Source: Fervidifonticultor sp964526945
GTDB lineage: Bacteria; Sysuimicrobiota; Sysuimicrobiia; Sysuimicrobiales; Humicultoraceae
Direction of reading: 5' to 3'
NCBI GenBank assembly: GCA_964526945.1
Contig: CAZGNA010000039.1
Span: forward strand, 1-18,415
DNA length: 18,415 nt
Numbering within the stretch: the first letter of the stretch is position 1; the number at the start of each line of letters is the position of its first letter. This document shows positions 7,568 to 13,735 of this stretch, in pieces. Below the pieces are notes generated by a model. The model had not been told where the DNA came from, made no database searches, and saw only the letters and a list, made by a program, of their open reading frames with translations. A program made the translations under genes and the position numbers.

Positions 7568-8836
7568 CTAGCGGCCGCCGCGGGCCAGAGCCGCGTCCAG
7601 GCGCGCCGCCGCCTCGTCCAGCACCCTCTGCACGTCCCGCCCCAGAGCGATGTCCTTGGCGATAGCCAGGAACGTGTCGAAGAAAAAGTTGTAGGCGGGC
7701 GTGTGGGGACGGTGGATCGCGCAGCTCTGAAGCTGCGCAGTGAAGATGTTCCATGGGTACTGGCGAAACTGGGGGTCCCGCTGGAGCAGGGATTTGCGCA
7801 CCGGCAGGTACCCGCTGGTCCGCACCCACTCCTGGTGCCGTTCCCGGGTAAGCCAGTCCACCAGTGACCACGCCAGCTCGGGGTGCTTGGTCTTGGCCGA
7901 GATCGATACGTTCCACCCTCCGGCCGTCACCGCGCACCGCTTCCCGCGGAACATCGGGACCACCGCGTATTTGAACTCCGGGTAGCGCCGATCCAGCACT
8001 GCCCGGTACGTGCTCGGCGCCTGAAAGATCGCGATCTTGCCCGCGGGGAACCCCTCCGGGATTGGATCGAACGCGATGACCCGGTGCCGCGTGAACAGGT
8101 CCTGGTACCAGCGCAACGCCTCGACCGTCGCCGGGCTGTTCAGGTAGCCGGTGGCCTTCTTGAGATCGGGGCTGAGCACGGCGCCATTGTTCTGGTAAAT
8201 GATGGGCAGGATCGACCAGTCGCTCAGGTGCCGCAGGACACCGAAGCCCCAAACGTCAGTGCGATCGCCCGTGCGCTTGGTCAGCCGCCGCGCGATCGAC
8301 ACGAACTCGTCCCACGCCCACGCCTCGTTGAGGCGCTGCGGAATGCGAATACCGGCTTCCTCGAACGTCGTGCGGTTGACGAAGAGCCCCTCGGTGAGTT
8401 CGTGCATGGGAATGCCATAGAGTTTTCCTTTCCACACCGGCTCGATCAGCCCCGACTCCAGAATATCGGCCTTGTTCTGCGGCGTCAGGAACCGCTCAAG
8501 GACCAACAGGCTCCCCTGTGCCGCGAAGGCGGCCGTGCGCACGTCCATCCAGAACACGTCGGGCGGGTCGCCCGCAGCAAAGGCCGTGGTCAGCTTCTGG
8601 TGGTATTCGTTGAAGGGGAACGCGTCACGCTGGACAGTCACGTTGGGGTTGACCCGCATGTAGGCCTGCAGCAGCGCATCCATCGCCTGCTCCAGCGCCG
8701 GATCCGCCGACATCCAAAACCGCAAGGTGACCCGCTGTTGAGCGATACCCCACGAGCTCAGCACGATCAGGAGCGTCGTGATGACCGCGACTACGACCGC
8801 CCATCGCCAGCGGGTGATCGCGAAGTTTACTTGCAT
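7568..8836 (-). CDS. ABC transporter extracellular solute-binding protein (family 1)
   Basis: A 422-residue extracytoplasmic binding protein, first gene of the putative salvage operon. It has a basic N terminus and a hydrophobic signal segment (about 12-31) without a lipobox Cys, so it is either secreted or membrane-anchored. The mature region begins RVTLRFWMSADP and shows family 1 features: LLQAYMRVNPNVTV (56-69), AAGDPPDVFWMD (87-98), KGKLYGIPM and a late AGGWNVSISAKTKHPELAWSL segment. ATG at 8836 follows GAGGTG closely. The ligand is unknown; family 1 proteins usually bind sugars or sugar phosphates. The operon contains no ATPase, so the importer must borrow one encoded elsewhere, as CUT1 systems sharing an MsmK/MalK-type ATPase do. 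Confidence 0.92.
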   Translation of the reverse strand: MQVNFAITRWRWAVVVAVITTLLIVLSSWGIAQQRVTLRFWMSADPALEQAMDALLQAYMRVNPNVTVQRDAFPFNEYHQKLTTAFAAGDPPDVFWMDVRTAAFAAQGSLLVLERFLTPQNKADILESGLIEPVWKGKLYGIPMHELTEGLFVNRTTFEEAGIRIPQRLNEAWAWDEFVSIARRLTKRTGDRTDVWGFGVLRHLSDWSILPIIYQNNGAVLSPDLKKATGYLNSPATVEALRWYQDLFTRHRVIAFDPIPEGFPAGKIAIFQAPSTYRAVLDRRYPEFKYAVVPMFRGKRCAVTAGGWNVSISAKTKHPELAWSLVDWLTRERHQEWVRTSGYLPVRKSLLQRDPQFRQYPWNIFTAQLQSCAIHRPHTPAYNFFFDTFLAIAKDIALGRDVQRVLDEAAARLDAALARGGR

Positions 8837-9109
8837 TCACCTCACCCCCTGCGCACGCATCCCCCGCCCCACAGAGGAGAAACCGTCGGAGGTTTCGGGC
8901 TGCCTCCAAGGGGTTCCTTCACCAGTAGACGACAATAGACGCACAGCGGGACCACGGCCGCAGGAGACCCAGGCCACTCGGCGTGCCATCACACTACGGC
9001 CCCTCGCGGCCGGGAGCATGAGGGAAGGATCGCCCGTCGTCGATCGAGCCTCGGCTACGCACTGCGTCCGGGCCATGGCTCCCAAGGATGCCCTTGACCG
9101 CCCTCTCCC
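8837..9109 (-). promoter_or_regulatory. Leader/promoter region of the salvage operon with two competing hairpins
   Basis: This 273-nt non-coding stretch separates the leftward NitT-type transporter operon from the leftward salvage operon, so it must hold the promoter of the latter. Two inverted repeats overlap. GAAACC (8879-8884) pairs with GGTTTC (8891-8896), and GGAGG (8888-8892) pairs with CCTCC (8903-8907). Bases 8891-8892 belong to both, so only one can form, as in an attenuator or switch. No known preQ1 riboswitch pattern is visible. The -10-like TATTGT on the minus strand near 8935 lacks a good -35. Confidence 0.35.
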
Positions 9110-9916
9110 TCAGGGTACCACCCCCTCCCCGCGCACCGGCGCGCGCGCCGCGGCCCCCAGGCGCCGGCCACCGGCGCCGACCGCGCCGGTCCTCCAGCGC
9201 AGCAGCCGCCGTTCCACGCGCTCCAACCCGGCAAACAACGCCAGGGTCACGGCCATGACCAGCACGATGAGGGCCACGGTCAGCGCGGCGTTGTAGGTGC
9301 TCTGGGCGAACGACAGCAGGTAGCCGAGCCCACGGCTCGATGCGACGAACTCGCCCACTACCGCGCCGGTGAACGCGAAGCCGACGGCCAGCTTGAGGCT
9401 GCCGAGCACCCAGGCGCCCACCGAGGGCACGTAGACCTCGCGGGCGACCGTCCAGGCATCACCGCCCAGCGTGCGCACGCGCTCGATCAGGCGGCGATCG
9501 GTCTCACGGATGCCCCCGTAGACGGCGAAGAACACCGTGACCGCCACCAGGAGGAAGCTGAGCGCGACCTTCGACGCCATGCCGATGCCAAACCAGATCA
9601 CCAGCAACGGTGCCAGGATCACGCGGGGCACGGCGTTCAGGACGGCCATGACCGGCGCCAGCACGTCCGCGACCGGCGGCAGCAATGCCGCCGCCAGGCC
9701 CAGCACCCCGCCCGTGGCGATACCCAGACCCAGGCCACCCAGCGCCTCTGCGACGGTCGCCCCGACGTGTCCCCAGAGGGTACCGCCGCGCACCAACTCT
9801 CCCAGGGCGCCCACGACGGCCGCCGGTGGGGGGACCACCAGGGCGCTGACCCATCGCAACCGTGTGACCCCTTCCCACGCGCCCAGGACCACCACCAGCG
9901 CGCCCACACGCCTCAT
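9110..9916 (-). CDS. NitT/TauT-family ABC transporter permease
   Basis: A 268-residue SsuC/TauC-like inner-membrane permease with about six hydrophobic helices. The family pattern VPPPxxVxxAL...LWxHVxxTxxEAxxGLxxGxxxGxxLG is recognisable in the first third, followed by a typical LNAVPRVILAPLLVIWFGIG loop that contacts the ATPase. The start at 9916 is chosen because GAGGG lies upstream and it leaves a 13-nt gap after the ATPase gene; the open frame continues upstream into that gene without support. Third gene of a binding protein-ATPase-permease operon. Such transporters import nitrate, sulfonates, taurine, pyrimidine precursors and similar small anions. Confidence 0.9.
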   Translation of the reverse strand: MRRVGALVVVLGAWEGVTRLRWVSALVVPPPAAVVGALGELVRGGTLWGHVGATVAEALGGLGLGIATGGVLGLAAALLPPVADVLAPVMAVLNAVPRVILAPLLVIWFGIGMASKVALSFLLVAVTVFFAVYGGIRETDRRLIERVRTLGGDAWTVAREVYVPSVGAWVLGSLKLAVGFAFTGAVVGEFVASSRGLGYLLSFAQSTYNAALTVALIVLVMAVTLALFAGLERVERRLLRWRTGAVGAGGRRLGAAARAPVRGEGVVP

Positions 9917-9929
9917 GCCGGGCCCTCGC

Positions 9930-10718
9930 TCACACCACCACCTCCCACCCCATCCGCCCCACCTCGCTCCGCAGGTCCTCCCACAGCGCCTCGACCAACC
10001 GCCCGAAGGCCGGCGCGCTGCGCAGGTGCACGGGGTCGCGCGGGTGCGCAAACGGCACGTCGTAGACCCGGACCAGGCGCGCGCCCGGCCCCGCCGAGAG
10101 CAACGCCACGCGGTCGGCCAGCAGCAGCGCTTCCTCCAGGTCGTGGGTGACCAGCACCACCGTGAGCCGTTCGTCGCGCACCAGCCGCGCGAACTCCGCC
10201 TGGAGCAGCGTCCGTACGATGGCGTCGAGGCTGGCGAAGGGCTCGTCCATCAACAGCACGCGGGGCCGCGGCGCGAGCACCTGCGCCAGCGCCACGCGCT
10301 GCTTCATGCCACCCGAGAGTTCGTGGGGGAAGTGGTCGGCGAACGCCCCCAGCCCCATGCGCTCGAGCCACGCCTGGGCCCGGGCGCGCGCCTCGTCCGG
10401 TCGCACGCCGCGACAGCGCAGCCCCAGCGCGACGTTGTCCCGCGCGGTGCGCCACGGCAGCAGCGCGTCTTCCTGGAAGAGGATGCCGACCTCGGGCACA
10501 CAGCCGGCCACCGGACGGCCAAAGACCGCGATCGTGCCCGCCGCCGGCACCACCAACCCTGCCACGGCGCGCAGCAGTGTGCTCTTGCCGCAGCCCGACG
10601 GGCCCACGAGGCCGACGAACTCACCCTCCCGCACCGCCAGGGTGAGGTCACGCAGCACCTCGTGGCGGCCGTAGGCGACCGTGAGGCCCACGATCTCGAG
10701 CGCCGCGTCGGCCGGCAT
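9930..10718 (-). CDS. NitT/TauT-family ABC transporter ATPase
   Basis: A 262-residue ATP-binding subunit with every motif intact: Walker A GPSGCGKST (39-47), Q-loop Gln82, signature LSGGMKQ (134-140), Walker B VLLMDEP (154-160) and H-loop His192. It is SsuB/TauB-like in length and order. Its ATG overlaps the stop of the binding-protein gene as TGATG (one shared base at 10718), indicating translational coupling. It energises the adjacent permease. It is not expected to serve the CUT1 permeases at 5636-7489, whose ATPases are larger MalK-type proteins with an extra C-terminal domain. Confidence 0.95.
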   Translation of the reverse strand: MPADAALEIVGLTVAYGRHEVLRDLTLAVREGEFVGLVGPSGCGKSTLLRAVAGLVVPAAGTIAVFGRPVAGCVPEVGILFQEDALLPWRTARDNVALGLRCRGVRPDEARARAQAWLERMGLGAFADHFPHELSGGMKQRVALAQVLAPRPRVLLMDEPFASLDAIVRTLLQAEFARLVRDERLTVVLVTHDLEEALLLADRVALLSAGPGARLVRVYDVPFAHPRDPVHLRSAPAFGRLVEALWEDLRSEVGRMGWEVVV

Positions 10719-11824
10719 CAGCGGCCGGTCGTCCCCACAATCGCCGGGTTCAGCAGGCGCGCGAGGTCCGCCGTCACCGGCTGGCCTGCCTGTTGCTGCA
10801 CCGCCACGACCCGGCGGGCCGCGTCCAGGTCGAGCCGACCATCCTGCGGGTAGAGCGACTTGCGGTGTCGGGCCAGCACCTGCTCAAGCAGCGCGCGGTC
10901 GCCGCCGGCGATGAGCTCGCCCGGCAGCGCGTCGATCACCAGCCGCGGGGTCCCATAGTGGATGAACCGGAGCGCGCGCCCCAGCGCCTGCGCCAGCGCC
11001 CGCATCTCCGCCTGGCGCTCCTGCCATTCAGGGCCGCGGACGGCCACGCCCATGAACTCGTACGGGCCGCCCAGGTACCGACGCGCCTGGGCCAGGTCCA
11101 TGAGGTTGACGAGCACGCGCCCGCCGGCCTGCTCCAGCAGGGTGGCCGCGGGCTCCTGCACCATGCCGGCGTCGACGTGCCCGGCGCGCAGGGCTTCGAA
11201 GAGGTTGGGCCCCAGCACCGCGAACTGCACGGCCGTCGGCGACACGCCGGCACGCCGGAGCAGGTAGATGGCCAGCAGGTGGTCGGCGTTGCCCAGCCCC
11301 GAGACGCCCACCGTGCGCCCGCGCAGGTCGGCCAGCCCACGCACCGCTTCCGCCGTGTGCGGGGCCACGGCCAGCGCGAACAGTGGCAGCCGCCCGGTGG
11401 TGAAGAACCGGACGATGTCGGCGCCGCGACCGGCGGCGGCCAGCGCCACGTCGAACGACGTCGCAGCGTAGTCGACCGCGCCGCCCACGAGGGCCTGCAT
11501 CGCGGCGGTGCCGCCGCGGAAGTAGACGAGCTCCACGTCCAGCCCGGCCTCGGCGTAGTAGCCCTGGCGTCGGGCGACCTCGTAGGGAATGATGCAGAGC
11601 AGCTGGCTGCAGAACGCCAGCCGCAGGCGCCGGCGGCCCTGTGCCGCCGCGGGCCGATCGGCCAGCCACGCCAGGCCGGCCGCGACGAGGCCGAACTGCG
11701 TCAGCTTCGCCAGGAACTCGCGCCGTGGCATGAACCCGCCGCTCGTCTCCGCGTCGTCTGGCGGGCAGCACGACGGATCCGCACCAGGTGTGTACCAGGC
11801 CTGCGGTCCCAACGTGTCCTCCAT
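10718..11824 (-). CDS. NitT/TauT-type ABC substrate-binding protein with Tat signal
   Basis: A 368-residue periplasmic or extracellular binding protein of the NMT1/SsuA-like superfamily. A twin-arginine motif, PRREFLAK (33-40), precedes a hydrophobic stretch (about 42-60) with a probable cleavage site after AAA near residue 61. The mature part shows the classic PYEVARRQGYYAEAGLDVELV and VGGAVDYAATSFD blocks. ATG at 11824 is preferred for its GGAGGG site. This gives a 31-residue n-region before the Tat motif; the ATG at residue 32 is the alternative. The ligand is unknown. The gene lies downstream of a long leader carrying a conserved RNA-like element (12097-12186). Confidence 0.9.
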   Translation of the reverse strand: MEDTLGPQAWYTPGADPSCCPPDDAETSGGFMPRREFLAKLTQFGLVAAGLAWLADRPAAAQGRRRLRLAFCSQLLCIIPYEVARRQGYYAEAGLDVELVYFRGGTAAMQALVGGAVDYAATSFDVALAAAGRGADIVRFFTTGRLPLFALAVAPHTAEAVRGLADLRGRTVGVSGLGNADHLLAIYLLRRAGVSPTAVQFAVLGPNLFEALRAGHVDAGMVQEPAATLLEQAGGRVLVNLMDLAQARRYLGGPYEFMGVAVRGPEWQERQAEMRALAQALGRALRFIHYGTPRLVIDALPGELIAGGDRALLEQVLARHRKSLYPQDGRLDLDAARRVVAVQQQAGQPVTADLARLLNPAIVGTTGR

Positions 11825-12290
11825 GGCTCTCCCTCCTGCGTCGTCACATCCTCCTGTGGCGTAGCACCCTCAGGCGCCTGCACCGCACTCGGCCGTCCGC
11901 GGCCGGGGCCTCGCACCTCTGGTGCCAGCACAGCCCCGGCCCCTGCCCGGCGCACGGGCCCGTGCACGTGTGCCCGGACCACCGGCGCCGGCTGGCGACC
12001 GGCGAAACAGTCCGTGCCGACCCAGCTGCGGTCTGGACCTCCGGGCCCGCGCCCGCGGGCCGGCACCCGGATGTGGAATCAGGCTGTATGGGGGAACGCG
12101 AAGGCTAACGCCTTCGCGATGGACAGATGCACTCGCGCGGGCGACTGGATCTCCTGCGACGGCTCGACGGCATCGCCTTCATCGGGACCACGACCCGCCA
12201 GTGCTGCGGGTACTCCTTACCTATCATAGCCAGCGCGACGGGGCAAGGGCCGCACTGAAGTCACGGGCATCGGGGTCACGGGCCCCGAAG
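11825..12290 (-). promoter_or_regulatory. Long GC-rich leader of the NitT-type transporter operon
   Basis: This 466-nt stretch between the 3' end of the AI-2E-type gene and the binding-protein start holds no supported gene. On the minus strand it has a TATGAT -10-like box (12223-12228, no good -35), a hairpin ACCCGC/GCGGGT shortly downstream, the conserved element described separately, and then about 270 nt of GC-rich sequence up to the GGAGGG ribosome binding site. If transcription begins at the -10 box, the leader is roughly 390 nt. Confidence 0.45.
12097..12186 (-). ncRNA. Candidate cis-regulatory RNA element, copy B
   Basis: The minus strand carries CCGATG (12185-12180), then TGCATCTGTCC (12131-12121), then a perfect 9-bp hairpin, CGCGAAGGC/GCCTTCGCG (12118-12110 with 12105-12097, 4-nt loop). 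The loop sequence TGCATCTGTCC is enclosed by CGCGA/TCGCG. The same sequence block and hairpin recur in copy A upstream of the ATP-grasp gene with a different but complementary enclosing stem. Here the right arm of the first stem overlaps the left arm of the hairpin, so the two could be alternative states. The ligand is unknown. Confidence 0.5.
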
Positions 12291-12297
12291 TCACGGG
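12260..12297. repeat. Three tandem GTCACGGG units at the end of the AI-2E-type gene
   Basis: GTCACGGG occurs at 12260, 12275 and 12290 with an exact 15-nt period. The last copy contains the stop codon of the AI-2E-family gene on the minus strand. It is probably a small slippage-generated array; no function is evident. Confidence 0.6.
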
Positions 12298-13307
12298 CGC
12301 GCCTCCTGCCACCACGCCAGCACTTCCCGGATGATGACCACCACCGGAACGGCGAAGAACATCCCCACCAGACCGAACAGCTGCGCCAGAGCCAGGAGCG
12401 CCGCGATGATGGCCAGCGGGTGGATGTGGGTGAACTTCCCCAGCACCAGCGGTACGAGGACGTTGGACAGCAGCTTCACGACGGTCACCACCACCACAGC
12501 CCACAGCCACACCGCGCCGCCCTGGGGGATCGCCGCCAGCAACGCCACCCCGTAGGTGGCAAAGCCGCCGATGTAGGGAATCGCCTCCGCCACCCCGGCG
12601 AACAGCCCGATCGCCAGGGGCCCGGGCACGCCGAGCACCGCAAGTCCGATGGCCGTCAGGCCACCCACGATGCCGCTCACCACCACCTGCGCCCACAGCC
12701 CCCACCGCAGCGTCTGCGTCAACGTCCCCAACAGACGCTCGACCCGGGGCCGCGCCTGCGGCGACAGCAGCGCGAGCGCCGCCGCGCGTACGTGCCGGTA
12801 GTCGAGCAACACGAAGTAGATGACGAACGGCAGCAGCAGCACCAGGTAGAGCTGGCCCAACCACCCGACCACCGTGTTCACCAGGCGCGAGGCGAGCCCG
12901 TTGGCGGCGCTGACGGCGCTTTCGCCGGCACGTTCCCAGGCGGTGCGCAGCAGGTGGGGGAACGTGGGCTCCGCGACCTGCGCCTGCCAGCGTGCCAGCA
13001 GCTCGGTGACCGCGCGAATCCCGGCCGGCGCGACGCGGACGAGCACGTTGACCTGATCGACCAGCCAGGGGATGACCACTGCGAGCCCCAGGGTCAGCCC
13101 GGCCAGCACGCCCAGCAGCACCAGGGCCGCGGCCGCCGCGCGTCCCAGCCCCCGGCCCTCCAGCCAGTCGACCACGGGATAGATGGGGAAGGTGATGATG
13201 AGCACGACGATGGCCATGCCGGTGAGCGTGCGCAGCTGTCCCAGCACCCACCAGAGCACCAGGATCCCGCCACCCCACGCCGCCAGGCGCAGCCACCGCC
13301 GATCCAT
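12291..13307 (-). CDS. AI-2E/PerM-family membrane transporter
   Basis: A 338-residue polytopic inner-membrane protein of the AI-2E transporter (TqsA/PerM) family. Paired N-terminal helices (about 9-26 and 28-50) are followed by a helix at about 60-84, a less hydrophobic extracytoplasmic stretch, then helices from about 145 onward. Family blocks include LPFVIYFVLLDYR (about 158-170), AGVAEAIPYIG, NVLVPLVLGKFTHIHPLAII and FGLVGMFFAVPV. Members variously export autoinducer-2, act as Na+/H+ antiporters, or have no known substrate, so no solute is assigned. It appears monocistronic. The start at 13307 has only a modest GGGGG site. It lies between two inverted copies of the candidate RNA element. 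Confidence 0.9.
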   Translation of the reverse strand: MDRRWLRLAAWGGGILVLWWVLGQLRTLTGMAIVVLIITFPIYPVVDWLEGRGLGRAAAAALVLLGVLAGLTLGLAVVIPWLVDQVNVLVRVAPAGIRAVTELLARWQAQVAEPTFPHLLRTAWERAGESAVSAANGLASRLVNTVVGWLGQLYLVLLLPFVIYFVLLDYRHVRAAALALLSPQARPRVERLLGTLTQTLRWGLWAQVVVSGIVGGLTAIGLAVLGVPGPLAIGLFAGVAEAIPYIGGFATYGVALLAAIPQGGAVWLWAVVVVTVVKLLSNVLVPLVLGKFTHIHPLAIIAALLALAQLFGLVGMFFAVPVVVIIREVLAWWQEARP

Positions 13308-13514
13308 GCCCCCAGGATTCGTCGCCCGGCGCGGGCGGTTCCTGGAGGGAGCCGACAGTGCCGGCCTCGCGCGATCCGGGGGCCGTGGGTGCCCGACCGT
13401 CGGGACGTGGCTGCTCGGCCATCGATGCGCGGTGCGGGCCCCGGGCCGGGGGTAGCGCCCATGGTTGGGCCCCGCGCGCCGCGACCGCGCGTACCCCCTC
13501 TACGCGCCTTCGAG

Positions 13515-13543
13515 TTGAACGGCTCGACGCGCTGTGCTACTAT
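13515..13543 (+). promoter_or_regulatory. Sigma70-like promoter of the ATP-grasp operon
   Basis: TTGAAC (13515-13520) and TACTAT (13538-13543) are separated by exactly 17 bp. A TGC directly before the -10 forms an extended -10 motif. Each hexamer matches consensus at four positions. It stands out as AT-rich in a GC-rich region and predicts a start near 13550, giving a leader of about 186 nt. Confidence 0.6.
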
Positions 13544-13560
13544 TCACGACAAGTATGGGG

Positions 13561-13674
13561 CCGATGTGGCGGCACCTGCGAGAGGTTCCTCTCCCCCGAG
13601 ACTGCATCTGTCCTCGGGCGAAGGCTGCAACGCCTTCGCCTGCGCGTCCGGCCTAGCCGGATTTTCACGCCACA
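13561..13674 (+). ncRNA. Candidate cis-regulatory RNA element, copy A
   Basis: A 7-bp closing stem (TGTGGCG 13565-13571 with CGCCACA 13668-13674) encloses several hairpins in order: GAGAGG/CCTCTC; CCCGAG (13595-13600)/CTCGGG (13613-13618) around a loop holding TGCATCTGTCC; GGCGAAGGC/GCCTTCGCC (13617-13625 with 13632-13640); and TCCGGC/GCCGGA (13647-13661) followed by four T's. The compact multibranched form and the match to copy B are what riboswitch or attenuator leaders look like. It is not a tRNA, because no T-arm or anticodon arm fits. The known riboswitch consensus sequences I can recall do not match. Confidence 0.5.
13647..13665 (+). terminator. Possible intrinsic terminator or attenuator inside the leader
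   Basis: A 6-bp inverted repeat, TCCGGC-cta-GCCGGA, is followed immediately by TTTT. The stem is GC-rich but the T-tract is short. It lies between the promoter and the ATP-grasp start, so if functional it would act as an attenuator. Confidence 0.35.
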
Positions 13675-13690
13675 ACACACGCGCGTAGCG

Positions 13691-13717
13691 CCGCGGGCGG
13701 GACCTGAACGCCCGCGG
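13691..13717 (+). promoter_or_regulatory. Strong hairpin just upstream of the ATP-grasp ribosome binding site
   Basis: CCGCGGGCG (13691-13699) pairs perfectly with CGCCCGCGG (13709-13717) around a 9-nt loop. It ends 6 nt before GGAGG (13724-13728). It could influence translation initiation of the ATP-grasp gene and may be the output part of the leader. Confidence 0.4.
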
Positions 13718-13735
13718 GCTGACGGAGGACAGAGC

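Larger units (their letters stand above)
13308..13735. other. Divergent intergenic region before the ATP-grasp gene
   Basis: This 428-nt region between two divergently transcribed genes contains no supported coding sequence. The left part must contain the promoter of the AI-2E-type gene, which I cannot identify. The right part contains the promoter and structured leader described separately. Confidence 0.5.

Noticed and set aside
7883..8938. A 351-residue plus-strand open frame
   Set aside because: Antisense shadow of the solute-binding protein gene.
8837..9109. Known preQ1 or TPP riboswitch upstream of the salvage operon
   Set aside because: None of the conserved core sequences of these classes is visible.
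9537..10853. A plus-strand open frame of about 438 residues, and a similar one at 10793-12229
   Set aside because: Both are antisense to the complete NitT-type ABC operon and show no domain.
12097..12118. Simple intrinsic terminator for the AI-2E-type gene at the 9-bp hairpin
   Set aside because: The hairpin is about 170 nt past the stop and lacks a T-tract; its match to the leader of another operon points to a regulatory element instead.
13575..13595. preQ1-I riboswitch, because GAGAGGTTC resembles its first stem
   Set aside because: The stem closes immediately as GAGAGG-TT-CCTCTC, with no loop for ligand binding and no A-rich tail.
13565..13674. tRNA or other known small RNA for the structured leader, given its 7-bp closing stem
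   Set aside because: No T-arm with TTCRANNC loop, no anticodon arm and no CCA-like end; the length and branch pattern do not fit a tRNA.
11922..13688. A 588-residue open frame on the plus strand opposite the AI-2E-type gene
   Set aside because: It is a GC-rich antisense shadow, full of His, Gln and Arg with no recognisable domain, while the opposite strand has a clear membrane protein.
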